Shown: piece after piece, positions 24,101 to 35,244 of the stretch | Numbering within the stretch: the first letter of the stretch is position 1 | Layout: the number at the start of each line of letters is the position of its first letter | Assembly: GCA_003952965.2 (NCBI GenBank) | Contig: CM025854.1 | Coordinates: forward strand, 27,787,364 to 27,851,363 | Direction of reading: 5' to 3' | DNA: 64,000 nt | DNA from: Morella rubra | Taxonomy: Eukaryota > Streptophyta > Magnoliopsida > Fagales > Myricaceae | Notes under the pieces: model-generated | The model's database searches: none | What the model saw: only the letters and a program-made list of their open reading frames with translations | Told to the model about the DNA's origin: nothing | Made by a program: the position numbers and the translations under genes

Positions 24101-26121
24101 GAAAGACGCCCCCACACTAAACAAAATACTCAAGAAGTAAAAATAGTAAAATACAAAATTAGAACTTACTTCAACAGTCACTTTCCTCTTATCTTCCAAA
24201 TCAGCTTTATTTCCAGCAAGAGCCATAACCATGTTTGGATTTCCTGTAACAATTGTTTAAAATTCTTATTCCATCTTTTGTTGTTCCCTTTTCCAAAAAA
24301 AGAAGGTGCATCAGGATGCCTTAGACTCCAATAAAGGGTTCAATGGGTATGCATCTTATAGGTTGTGTGACAGTAAAATAAAACAGAAACACATAGATTA
24401 TATTCAATATGGATCTTATTTAAAAACAAAATAAGACTTATAGCTCATGTTAACTACCCACATAACAAGTATAAATCCCAACGTTGATCCCTAAATAGAG
24501 AGGCTAGACAACAGTCAGAATGCTAATAACGTGATTCACTTAAATGAAGATAAGCCCACACCAAATCAAACAAGAGTAAAGAAAAAAATAAGAGATAAAA
24601 ATGCCATTTCCATTTCCTTCAACTTTCATAATTCATTCCATCTCAAAATGAGCAAGTTTAACCTTAAATAAAAGGCACCTTGCTTTTGAAGCTCTTGCAC
24701 CCACTTCTTAGCCCGTGCAAATGACTCCTATAATTCAGAAGCAAGAACAATTTAGTAAACAAAACCTGAATAGGAAGAGAGCACAAGATTCAAACACAGC
24801 CGCTACCCAGCCCCTAACCCACAAATTTGACCAAATCCTCAAAATCTTTCTTTGAGAAGCTTATAAGTAGAAACCATTAAATCCCATTCGATGCACATGA
24901 GGTGTTGTAAAACGAATTGAAAAATGAGATAGAGATAATAGAACATAACGAGCCAGATTTCATTTGCCTATTTAGGAAATGGATAAAAGAACAAGCGCTT
25001 GAGCTTCGATCGTATGCAACTAAATCGTATGTGAAATTCATCAGGACAGCATGCATTCATTTTGCACTTGCACGGTCCTTATATATGTATGCTTGAAAAT
25101 AAATGAGGAAAGAAATCATACAATGCTGGTGATATCATAGACGATGATGGCAGCTGCAGCACCTCTGTAATACATGGGAGCCAAGCTATGATACCTCTCT
25201 TGGCCTGCGGTGTCCCATATCTCAAACTTCACCGTTGAATCATTCACTGCAAGCGTCTGAGAGAAGAACGCAGCTCCTATGGTGGATTCCTATGAGTAAC
25301 ACCATGGCCCCAAGAAAAAAGAATCAAATTCAAATAACACTAGCACTTACCCCTACAGTGAGTTTGGGCATCCATAGACTTTAACTTGCATCAGTATCGT
25401 GGACCTTGTTTATGGGTTATTTCTACATTTTATTAATATTTTATGGATCTTGTTTACAGGAATATATGAACATTTCTCCCTGCATTTTCCTGGGAAGAAC
25501 TAGGATGATGGATCATGGAACCCCAGAGAGTCTAAGACAAGCCCTGCGTGCTTCCCCTTTCACTTTCGGCTCAGACCGACAATGTATGTGTTTCACTTCC
25601 AATCGGTTTCCTCCATGTACGGAACAGAGAGACCCAGGATGATTTTCCTCCTTTTTTTTTTTTTTCTTTTTTTTTTTGTTTGGAGGTGGGGGGGGGAATT
25701 CCATCAAGACAACAGGGACTAATATCCGGTTTGTCTGGCTAAAATCATGACGAAGCTCCCGTTAAATTAACAAAAGTTTAACCTCCTACAGAGAAGATAT
25801 TACATAGAAGAAAAGACCTTTTTACTGTAAAACTGAATCAGAACCAAAGAAAGGATAATGATTTAGTTGACCAAAGAAGAAGAAGAAGAACCTGGAATTC
25901 AAGGAATTGGCCCTTGACAAAGCGCAAGACAAGGCTGGATTTCCCGGCGCCCATGTCGCCGAGCAGAACCTGATTGATGAAATCACAATCACCATCTTCA
26001 CTTTCGTATCCTTTTATTTCATTGCTTCTTCTTTTAAATGAAGAATATGAAAGGCAAAGACCAAAGGGAAAATCGGACTGACCAGCTTCGCATTGAGATT
26101 ATTGTGTCCCATCGTGGCCAT
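21138..26121 (-). CDS. RAB5-class small GTPase (RABF2-type)
   Basis: Seven exons on the minus strand: 26121-26083, 25969-25892, 25289-25122, 24727-24679, 24243-24170, 22627-22534 and 21238-21138. All junctions are GT-AG and give 200 residues, the usual RABF2 length. The switch GTPase acts on early and late endosomes and in vacuolar trafficking. Visible motifs are the P-loop GDMGAGKS at 17-24, effector region ESTIGAAF from 40, WDTAGQ at 64-69, NKAD at 123-126, ETSAK at 151-155 and the C-terminal CCS (198-200), a geranylgeranylation signal. The last exon supplies the hypervariable tail. The N-terminus [13 protein letters not shown] lacks the ARA6/RABF1 extension, so this is a conventional RAB5. 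It could be nearer RABF2a or RABF2b; I cannot decide. The gene is intact. Confidence 0.95.
21560..21930. repeat. Tandem repeats in the last intron of the RAB5-like gene
   Basis: A roughly 119-bp unit starting AACAGGTCACRTAAAAATT occurs at 21560 and 21679. It runs into three copies of a shorter, roughly 70-bp unit with GAAAAGGAAAATAATCTCTT and CACCCAGTCAT, best seen at 21792 and 21862. The array lies wholly inside intron 6 (21239-22533). Confidence 0.75.
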
Positions 26122-27445
26122 GGAGAGTAATTACACGGATGCAAATCAAGAGAAAATGGCGAATCAACGAGTATACAAAAGAGCGCTAAAGAAGAGAATA
26201 GACCTTTTTGAAGCGAAAATAAGGTAATAAGCGTGTAAATCGATCTGACTGTATACAGAAATGAAAGAGAAGGCAAAGTCTCAGGCTTTGTGCGTATTGG
26301 CTTTCTCTTGGTTTCGTTGGTTGTATCCGCCTTTCCCTTCACGCGTTGAAAGACGGACCCTCTCAGACGGCAGGAAACACACTGTCCATGGGGCCTTTTC
26401 TTTTTCTTCTTCGTTTCTAGCAATCGAAGCTCTTTGACCGTTGACTGTTCCTTTTCCTTTTTTCTTTTCTTTTGATTCTTTTGGGCCAGAGTCAAAATTC
26501 GTTTTCGACAGGTGACGGTGTTTATTTGGTTTTTGCTTCTTAATAGAGCAAATATTATTTGCACCAAAAATGACTCAGCTCGCCAATATCATATTAAAGT
26601 TATATCCATTAGAAAATGTGATATGTTTGGATTGATTTGGGGAAAGCCTACAAAAAATAATTTATTATAAACAATTTATGGTGTTGATTGAGTTTGCTAA
26701 TCAAGTGGATAGTGGTGGGTGATCAAATGCATTTTTTTTCAGAGTTAAAATTTTTAGTTTTAAAATCTTAATGACCGAAAATAATGTAAAATTTAAGAAC
26801 TAAATTAAACCATTTTTTCTCAGAAAAAAAAAAATTAAACCATTTTTTTAACCTGAAAAGAAATCTCCTAACTATGTTTGTTTCGTTCCATGTCGTTGCG
26901 GTTGTTGAGTTAAACGGGTTTTGTGCATAGCTTACTAATAAAATGATGAACAGTTGAATTATTGTTGGCATCACTAATTTTTTCCAATGTATTTAAATAG
27001 CTTCCACGTTATTGTAAAACATAATTGAAAATGATGGTCGGCAAAGAAAAACCTCTTCTGGCAAATACGGCACCGTATTCATTACTAAGCATCTTTCCTA
27101 ATTTGTGTTGTGAAAATTAGAATATTGCATATTTTCATCCTGCCATATTTGCCTTTTGCTGTAGGAATCTTTATCATTATGAATATTACGGTTGTAATTA
27201 TACAGAATGCAACGTTACTACTCGTCGTTGAGAGGCAAAGCTTATAGGAAAAATATGAGTAGTTTTGCAGCAGCTTCATGGACAAGATTTTGTTGGCAAT
27301 GGCGGTTTAATAGATCAAACCAGTCAGTATTCGTTCTTTTAGAAGCTCGGTCAAACAGAGAATATAAGAAAGTCATTTGGGTCCCAGTACACATTTTAGA
27401 AGCTGTCTTTGCATTGGGGTATCGAGGAATACAAACTCTGATTCT
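26122..27445. other. Spacer between the RAB5-like and polyamine oxidase genes
   Basis: Holds the presumed 5' leader and promoter of the RAB5-like gene (26122 to about 26600, CT-rich on the minus strand) and the 3' flank of the polyamine oxidase. The open frame at 26034-26567 spans the leader and has no homology. A short poly(A) insertion lies at 26802-26848. Confidence 0.55.
26802..26848 (+). mobile_element. Ultra-short poly(A)-tailed insertion with 17-bp target duplication
   Basis: AAATTAAACCATTTTTT occurs exactly at 26802-26818 and 26832-26848. Between them lies CTCAG followed by about eight A. The insert thus consists of five bases plus a poly(A) run, in plus orientation. The flank is itself AT-rich, but a 17-bp exact repeat at this spacing is unlikely by slippage alone. 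Confidence 0.5.
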
Positions 27446-30400
27446 TCACATCCTTGAGATCTGGAGGGGAATTGCTTCTGCGAGAATTTCACCCCTAATA
27501 GAGACCATTTCAAGCTTCTCCATGTCGCCGAGTTTCTTTAAGAGATGCCTCTGACAGTTTTCAGCGGCCATAACTCCAGCTGAGTAAGCCCCATGTACAG
27601 ATCCCTGGTGTTCGACACTAACTGCTTCCCCAGCAAAGAAAAGGTTACCCAGTGGTGCTCGAAGCTTGTCATATATGTCTTCTGGATTTCCAACCAAGTC
27701 GTACGAGTAACAACCAAGAGAGTTGGGGTCTGTTCCCCATCGAGATACAAGATACTGAACCTGTATAGGAAGACGGATCAAACATTAGCTCAAAGACATT
27801 GGGATTAGTCATCCACTCTTGGTTGCTCAATATAAAAATATGCAGCATTTAGTTCATCTACTGATAGCTAATTCACCAAGGAGTAAGCAGATCAGGCAAA
27901 CCGATGTAACTTCTCAGCCAACCAATACTCTACTGTTGCCCAACCATATATCTCAATAGGACAGTAACGGGTAAAGCAACAGATAAATTGGCTGAAAGCA
28001 GAACAAATACTAGGAAAAAAAAAAAAAGAAAGAAGGCTGCACTTACCGGATCAGTTGCATCAGGAAACATTTTCTTCAGTTGTGACATGACAAAATTTGC
28101 AGCAGACTCGTCGGGCAGCTTCTCAAGGTCATATGCAAACCTTCCAGCAGCCATGTAGACGAGGACTGGATGACCTGTTGCCTTGTGAAGATTGAGAAAA
28201 TAACCACAGGCATAAGAACTGGGTGCAACGATGCCAAGAAATTCCACGTTTGGCCAAAACACTTTATCAAATTGTAGCGCAATCTTATTCTCATTTCCCA
28301 CACCAAGATCAGAAATTGCAGAAACCTTCCAGTCAGGCAACTGTGGCTTGAACTCAATTAATTTGGCTTTGAGGATCCCAAGGGGCACCGTTAAAATAGC
28401 AGCATCTGCAACATGGTTCCTCCCATCCTCAACCGTTACCATCACCTTATTAAACCCATTGGTTATCTTCGTAACCCTACATACAGCACCATTAAAAAAA
28501 CTGATTACTTTTTTTATAAAAATAGACAAAAAAAAAATCACAAGTCTTGGGACTGCAGGCAAAGAGCCAGAGATAGCCACAGAATCAAGAAAACGTTAGA
28601 TGAAAATAGGAGGACAACGACGAAAAGAAACTGAGCTTTAGTAATACAGGCTGACAACTAGATGAATATGTTTGTTGCAAAACAAAAGCTCTATCAAGAA
28701 CTCCGAGCACCTAAAGTAGATCCAGTTAGTTTAGCAAGAAACTCTTTTTTTTTTTTTTTTTTTTTTTTTTTATGAATAGTTAGTTTAGCTAGAAACTCAT
28801 GGCGCAATATCAAAAAACCTAGGAGTACTTGTCAACGGCGAGTACAAGGGGAGGAAGAGCAGCCTTCCATTGTACATCCAGTAATCTTAAGTAACCTCCA
28901 ATGCAAAGGAGACCCAAAAACGCATTCTTCTCTAATTCATTACTTTGGTTTGAAAACATCCTGATCGCAGTGGCTCAACTTTCCTATTTTCCTCCTTTCT
29001 CCTTTCAGTTTTGATAGTGTGCTTGTTTTTTGTTTTTTGGCATGCTTTTCTTTGGATGATATGAATATGTAAGTACACGAGTCATCTAGGATAATGAAAC
29101 TATACCGGTGATTCAAACGTATATCAATATCTTTTGCAAGAGCCTTTATTATAGGGTCATAACCTTGCACCATAAGCCCATGACCACCAGAAAGGACATG
29201 CTCCTGTAAATCAAGGAATACCCTTGATCATGTAAGCAATAATTTGAAGGTAAGTAACTTAAACTAAATATTACCAGTTACCACAAAGCCCAAAGCACAA
29301 AAAAATTCTATCACATTGACGAAAATGTAATGACAGAATACTTAGAGAGAATTTTATATCAAATTCATGAAGAAAAGCGCAGATAAATTTTTTTGACTGC
29401 ATTGATTTTCTAAAGGCATGATCCGCCCAACCCACCAAAGTGAAACCTAAGTCCACACGATGCCATCAAAAGTCAGAAGCAACTTTTAGGTAAAAGGCAG
29501 ATAGTCAGCTCCCAAAAGAATTACTTGGGAAGCAGATCAACTTGCATTTTAGTTCGAGAAAATTTTACAAACTGCAATATAAAGTAGTCAGCGGTTGCCA
29601 GCTAATTTCAACTCTTTAATTCTTTTTCAAAGCCATCCAAGTTGTCTTAAGCATTTTTAATGAGTCAAGAACTACTACATCCTTGGCCTGTACTTCTCGG
29701 TTTCAAACGAAATGTGATTTAGAAAGAAAAAAAAAATGTTAAGACATGCGTTCTATATCTTAGAGACAGTCCAAACTGATATGGTTCACTGTCTAAATTG
29801 TAATGCATTTCTTCACTAACAGATTTAAAAACAAACAAACAAAATCTTGGTTTTTCCAACGTCACCTGCCCACCTAAGACTTTAATTCTTGACTTGTACA
29901 TAGGTGAAGTTGACACGACAACCAAATCCAACTCTCGTACAAGTTCCACTCTCTCCTAAGGATTTTAATTGCCTTACTTGAGGCTCCAATGATAACTGCA
30001 AATAAAGGAAATTTCTGCCCAATAGGAAGTGCAGTTAAGAACAGTAAGAGCAAAATTGTCAATGTCCTTCTCTTTCTCAAACAAGGAAACTAATGCCATT
30101 GTTATCAGACATGCTTCAGTTACAACCACGCTGGTATTGAAGTGCATATATTCAACATCATGTAAACGTAGAAATGATGCCAAGGAAGAAGAAAGTCACA
30201 AAGATGGGATCCATGTCTTGAACAAAAGGTTGACTTTTCTCTGAGAAAAGCACGAAACTGCTTGGAGCAGATTAAAGATATGATTGCACTGTGACGATAG
30301 TTGACATTTTTGAAAAACCCAATTTCTAACTTGATCCAAAAAAGCCTACATCTAATAGTTCACAAGGACGGCAATTTATGAAGATTATGACAATGACAGT

Positions 30401-33348
30401 TTTCAATATCCATATTCTTTGCTATAAGCAAATCACGTTGACTTCAAAAACCACCCAAAAAGTCACCTATTTTAGTTTCAAATGCAGACGTAATAGGCAT
30501 GCATAACCATTCTCCATGCATATATCACGTGTGACCTTCAGAATGTCCATCACCATCTCATTAAGAAGACTATTTTTCAGTTTCTTATGATTTAAAGCTC
30601 TTCAACTCATTCTCTCTTCCGTCTATGGTGTCTATCTTATACAGATGCAGCCAAAGAACTATTAACTGAGAAAGATCACATAAAGCACTTGCCTGATCCC
30701 AGGTTTTCAATGATATCATATCAGCGTCTGCTGCAAACCAAGCTTCCATTCTACATATGTACCATTGCAACACTTCATTGACAAGTCCTTCTTGTCTACA
30801 GAAAATGGAAGTCAAGCAGTGATACTAAGGCTATGTTTGTTTACTAAAATTTTAGCCTTCTAAAATTTTAACACAATAAAATAATTACAATATAATCTCT
30901 CTCTCCATCAAATCATTACTTTTCACTATAATAAATATAAAAATTCATTCACTCTCTTCACTTTTTCACCAATTTCAATACCCTAAAATTTTAACCTCCC
31001 CAAAACTTTAACTCTCAAACACAACCTAAAAGGTCCAACATTTGAACCAAACAGTAAGTTGTGTTTTTATGGAATGGTCTGCTTCCATACCTTAATTCTG
31101 GTTGCCTGTCCAGGACAATTGAAATTGCTTTAAGAACGGACATGTCATCAGTATGTTCATCTCTTACTTTTCCTGTCTAAGGGGTTAAACAAAGAACCAA
31201 TGACTTCGTAAAATGCCACTGTAGAACACACTTACAAGAAAAGAAAGTTCCAGCTGCAAAATGACATATTTAGTAAAAACATAAAAGAAGAAAAAGAAGG
31301 AGAAGAGTTTCTGCGCTTTGGTATACCTCTTTGAGAATTCTCTTAAATGTTTCTCCAACTTCAATGACCGTCTGTTGAGGAACTTGACGGCCATCCATAT
31401 CATAGAGGGCATAGCTGAAAGGCAAAATCCAGATCTTCAAGACAATAGGTCAAACATAATACAAAAGAAATGGCAATTATGGTTTCATGCGCTATCTGAT
31501 AGAAATGTGCCTGATGCAATGAACGGAACCAGAGGGTACTACCGTTCTGCTACCGTCCAGACAACACTAGCCAAAACCTTTTAGCTTGATTTATTATTTC
31601 CCTCTATATGTTTTTCTATCAAAGTTCTTCATGATAAACATAACCACCTGACTTGTATTTTCATTTGAAGCCTGCTAATCCACCAACTATCTGGGCTCAG
31701 AACATGTAAAGCAATGCATAATTTATGAAATGATAACTAACAAGAATTTGGACACAGCACTTTTAATTGCAGGGATACATTACGTACGCAATTTCTGGAT
31801 GCACGGTAGAACAGAAAAATTAAGCAAGGAGATGATTACCTTTCCAAATCATGGTCATACAACACAGAGTCGTCACCACTTGTACGGTATAATTTAAGCC
31901 CTAGACCACGTATCAGTGGAGCTAAGGGATTCTCATTGCAAACACCATGTAGCCTGAACAACATTAATAAGACAACTAATAAGGCACTATCTTGTCGCTT
32001 TTTCAGATGCACATGTTAATGAATGCACATTACCAACTGTAACTGATGGCGCCCCCAATCTTGGACATAAGAAATTTGTTTAATTGAAAATTCTTATTGT
32101 CTGAGATCAAATGTTAGTGGAGGGTCCATATTCAAAGTATACTCATTTATGGACACTTCCCTATCCCATGGATCACCGATTCAAATCCAGAAGCATGGAA
32201 CAAATGGTGATGTGGATGTTGGTTTGCAAAGATATTCCAATAAACAATGGATACTAGGGCAAACAAAAACCGGAAGGTGTGTCACCTAAACTAAATTCAA
32301 CATGAAACGGGAAATATTTTAATTTCTTTGCATAACCCCACAACCCATATGTATTGGCAACACTCATAGTTGGGAAAGAAAAATATCAATCAACTTGCCA
32401 TGATGCGCCCATATCTACCGGACAACCAAATGAGTAGTCAGTTTGAATACGACCACCAAGCCTATCCCTTGATTCTAGCAAGATCACCTGCACAAAATGA
32501 TGAGGGAAGACATTATATAAAGCAAGACAATTCTATGACATCCATAAAAGGAAAAACTTATAGCACAAGATATGATCACCTTAAATGACGCATCATAGAG
32601 GATACGGGCAGCAGCAAGCCCTGATATACCTCCACCGATGACTATAACTGAAGGTATGGAACCCTGTTGACTCTGAATATGGGAGGCAAATGTGCCTATG
32701 CACCATTGATAGGCATATCAGCAGGGGCAGAAATTTTTGTAACGCCAAAAAAATTAACAGTAGCTGAAAGTTTCCCCCATTATAAGTAGACTAAAACTCG
32801 AATTAATTATTTGAAGTAAAAGTGAAACCCTCCACCCCTTCCCCCTCTCTTTATTCAAGTGAACTACAACAAATAGATAAATACAACTCCAACTTTAAAA
32901 GAAAAACTCTTCTACGTCCGACTGATGATTTTTCCATGGAAACAAGTAGACCCTAGTTATAGGTTCCTCATTGAATGTGGTTCCTAAACTGAAATACATC
33001 AATTGTCGCATTTCTATTGGATGCGAGGTCTAATCTCACCTCGCTTCGAAGTGTTTAAACTGCATAGCTTTCATCTTAACCGACCAATCGTGTAATAGAC
33101 GTAAAGGCTAATCCTACCATCCAAGAAGATGAGCAGTCCATAGGTGACAATATATATTCTGTATTCCGGTGTAAATCCTAGTTTAATTCTCCCCATTGTT
33201 CAAAACAAAACCAAAAAAAAAAAAACGACCAAGAAAATAATGAGGGAAATAAATAAAATAGAAAAAAATTAAAGTACAATAAAAAGGAATATACTGACTG
33301 ACCGTCTCGGTCTAGCAGATTGGTGGATAATAATTCCTTGGATTCCAT
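27446..33348 (-). CDS. PAO4: Peroxisomal polyamine oxidase (PAO4-like, back-conversion type)
   Basis: Ten exons: 33348-33303, 32695-32580, 32487-32399, 31953-31840, 31414-31327, 31176-31091, 30795-30693, 29203-29106, 28476-28047 and 27760-27446. The joined frame gives 494 residues. This FAD amine oxidase converts spermine to spermidine (and spermidine to putrescine), releasing 3-aminopropanal and hydrogen peroxide. Visible features are the FAD motif GGGISG at 36-41, [10 protein letters not shown] near 59, Lys311 in GNENK (the conserved active-site lysine), and C-terminal Ser-Arg-Met, the peroxisomal signal of Arabidopsis PAO3/PAO4. The first exon is assigned from frame continuity and a GT donor; its 15 residues are the least certain part. 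Introns 3 and 7 start with GC, not GT. A TATA box and two upstream ORFs precede it. Intact. Confidence 0.93.
28724..28798 (-). mobile_element. Ultra-short poly(A)-tailed insertion with 21-bp target duplication
   Basis: A 21-bp sequence beginning AGTTAGTTTAGC occurs at 28724-28744 and 28778-28798 with a single mismatch. The 33 bases between are T27 plus ATGAAT. On the minus strand this is ATTCAT followed by a 27-base poly(A). It lies in intron 8 of the polyamine oxidase, in the sense orientation of that gene. Confidence 0.65.
29204..30692 (-). other. GC-AG intron 7 of the polyamine oxidase gene
   Basis: The exon ends TGGGATCAG and the intron begins GCAAGT; the acceptor is TTTACAG before GAGCATGTC. 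The encoded junction [10 protein letters not shown] matches the PAO family. No GT at or near this position keeps frame. CAG followed by GCAAGT is the consensus for U2-type GC-AG introns. Confidence 0.85.
30829..31026. mobile_element. PIF/Harbinger-like MITE in polyamine oxidase intron 6
   Basis: TAA flanks both ends (30826-30828 and 31027-31029). The left end is GGCTATGTTTGTTTACTAAA; the reverse complement of the right end is GGTTGTGTTTGAGAGTTAAA. The element is 198 bp and AT-rich. A 3-bp TAA duplication with GG(C/T)T(A/G)TGTTTG ends fits a Tourist-type MITE. Confidence 0.75.
31954..32398 (-). other. GC-AG intron 3 of the polyamine oxidase gene
   Basis: The exon ends GCATCATG and the intron starts GCAAGTTG; the acceptor is TTGTTCAG. 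The split codon TG|G encodes the tryptophan of the family motif GASWLHG, which fixes the boundary. It is the second GC donor in this gene. Confidence 0.85.
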
Positions 33349-33449
33349 TGAGAAAAAAGGAAATTATCACGGCCAAGAAAGGAAGAATCGAAAGAGAATA
33401 CGAATTTGGACAGCTAGGAACGACGAGAAAGAGACGGATCTTATCTGTT

Positions 33450-33566
33450 TTAAGGGTGTATAGGAATCAAGAAATTGGAAACTAAATGATAGAGAATGAA
33501 GATGAGAAGGCCCGCAACGAAGCGGCTCAGATTGGAAGAACAACGCAGCTTGTCAAACCAGCTCAT
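33450..33566 (-). CDS. Upstream ORF 2 in the polyamine oxidase leader
   Basis: A 38-codon ORF starting MSWFDKLRC and ending PIHP, stop 102 bp upstream of the main start codon. It lies between the TATA box at 33705-33711 and the coding start, so it is probably in the leader. Upstream ORFs are known to regulate some plant polyamine genes, including Arabidopsis PAO2, but I cannot show that this peptide is conserved. Confidence 0.4.
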   Translation of the reverse strand: MSWFDKLRCSSNLSRFVAGLLIFILYHLVSNFLIPIHP

Positions 33567-33594
33567 AGGATCGAAACGTTCGGAAAATTTGCAT
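33553..33594 (-). CDS. Upstream ORF 1 in the polyamine oxidase leader
   Basis: A 13-codon ORF (MQIFRTFRSYELV) whose end overlaps the start of upstream ORF 2 in another frame. It is the first ATG after the predicted transcription start near 33675. Its coding status is unproven. Confidence 0.35.
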   Translation of the reverse strand: MQIFRTFRSYELV

Positions 33595-33704
33595 AGATCA
33601 GTATCACACAATCTCCTCCCCGAAAAATCTCTCTATTTTTTCTCTTCCTCTACCGTAGAAGAAATATCGTCTGGGCTACCTCGCGCACACGTTTGTTTGC
33701 TTCA

Positions 33705-33711
33705 TTTTATA
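33705..33711 (-). promoter_or_regulatory. TATA box of the polyamine oxidase gene
   Basis: On the minus strand the sequence is TATAAAA, 357 bp before the start codon. A start about 30 bp downstream would give a leader of roughly 330 nt containing both upstream ORFs. Confidence 0.55.
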
Positions 33712-34578
33712 GGAGAGAGATACCAGCAGCGAACGTGAACTTCCCGGGGGCAGGTCGGCGGGCTGGGAAACTTTCCCGAGTTTTAAATTGAGGCGTTGCG
33801 TGCTGCGTTAAGCTTACTTACAAATCTTAACGGGGGGCCCGTTGTGCTGTGTCGAGCTAAAAAGCCCAGCCGGGGGGGGGGGCCGTTGTGCTGGCTATGT
33901 ACTTGCTTTGCGCTGGTTAGGCCGCTGCGTTGAATCGAGTCGTCGACCTTATAAGGGACGAAAAAAACAAACAAGATGGAAAACGATGGAGCATAGATAC
34001 TCGCTCGACAGGATCATTATGCCAATTGCCAGCCCACACCCAACGGAACTTTCTATCCGTGGAATATATTCCAGGAATCTTTTAGGTTAAAGTTGCATCA
34101 ATCTATATCCTTTTTCCTCTCAATATTTGCCTCATTAATTCTTAAAAAATTGTTGCGTGATACATCTTAATTATTTTAATCGAAACCTTTTAGTAGCTTC
34201 CAAAATTCCACATTACACAATAAAACTATTATATTATTTCAATTGATTAAAATTACTAATATTATAAATTATAATAGGTCGGCTTTGTATTAAAGTATAA
34301 GCAATTAAGAAGGATCGAGGAGGCAGCTTCTTTTTAAATTATACCCATCTCGCCGGCTAATGATTATTTTCTTGGTCTTCATGTCCGCAAGGTACTTCCT
34401 CGAATCTTTGACCATATCGATAAGCCCGTGTTTTTCAAAGTTTGACCGTATTGATATTGATGGTATGTCTCTTTGCTAGTCACGAAAGCTGGTCACACCG
34501 TGACCGAACCCTTTTGTAATCAAGCGATGATTCCCCCAGGCCCCAGTCCATTCGTATTTCTTTATTAGATAATGGTTA
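33712..34578. other. Upstream flank of the polyamine oxidase gene
   Basis: GC-richer to about 34020, with GGGGGGCCC and two related GGG-rich segments at 33830-33845 and 33870-33885 (GTTGTGCTG repeated). Then AT-rich. No coding signal seen. Confidence 0.5.
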
Positions 34579-34919
34579 GGCTTTAATCCACCCTCATTCC
34601 TGGTGGGTATAAAAAAAAATTTAAATCAGTCTAATGTAAAATAAAAGTTACAGATTAGTCATTATAATAAGATTTCTGTTAAAAATACGCTATTCCATTC
34701 TATCTCTTTCACAAATGATATATACTAGTCAATATTAATCACAACATATTACGTCCTCATGTTACCTTGTAATTTACTAACATATGATGTTAGTGAGGGA
34801 GACGAAAATAACGTATTTTTAACGGAAATTTTATCATAAAAATTAATTTGTAATTTTTTTTACATTATAAATTAATTTATAATTTTTTATACTACAGGGA
34901 CTGTAGATGATTTTATGCC
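34579..34919. mobile_element. Fold-back MITE
   Basis: The two halves are near inverted copies. The left half reads GGCTTTAATC, then TATAAAAAAAAATTTAAAT, TAATGTAAAATAAAAGTTAC and TTTCTGTTAAAAATACG. The reverse complement of the right half reads GGCATAAAATC, TATAAAAAATTATAAATTAA, TAATGTAAAAAAAATTAC and TTTCCGTTAAAAATACG. Arms are over 100 bp long. The ends are embedded in TTAGGC...GCCTAA, so the target duplication is ambiguous (TA or TTA). The 341-bp element is non-coding. Confidence 0.7.
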
Positions 34920-35244
34920 TAATGATTAATTGATTTAAACTTTATTTACACGTACCTTTCAAAGAAATTTCAATCTCAACTTTGGCGAGCTAGCCACCCT
35001 TATTTATTTATTATTTTGAAGGAAAAAAAAATATATCCACTGTTAAAGCTAGTTTTCTATTGGCCTGCAGAATATGGCAATTATGAGTTAGATCCATCGT
35101 CCTCCTCCTCCTCTCTTTTTGAACTCTCTTCTTCCAAAATTCTATTTGGACGACATGATCCTCTTTCAGGCCGGCTATAGATGATAACTGGGTCAAGCCC
35201 ACTAAAATATATATGATTAATTACTAAGTAGTTAGTAGGATTAT
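34920..35244. other. Short intergenic stretch
   Basis: AT-rich, with a CCTCCTCCTCCTC tract at about 35100-35112. No gene recognised. It borders the left, poorly defined end of the hAT element. Confidence 0.45.

Noticed and set aside
26110..26121. Alternative start at Met4 of the RAB5-like protein giving an N-myristoylated MG terminus
   Set aside because: Histidine directly after the glycine is unfavourable for myristoylation, and conventional RABF2 proteins begin like the longer form.
26034..26567. 177-codon minus-strand ORF
   Set aside because: It covers the first exon and leader of the RAB5-like gene in the wrong frame and is a low-complexity, lysine-rich translation.
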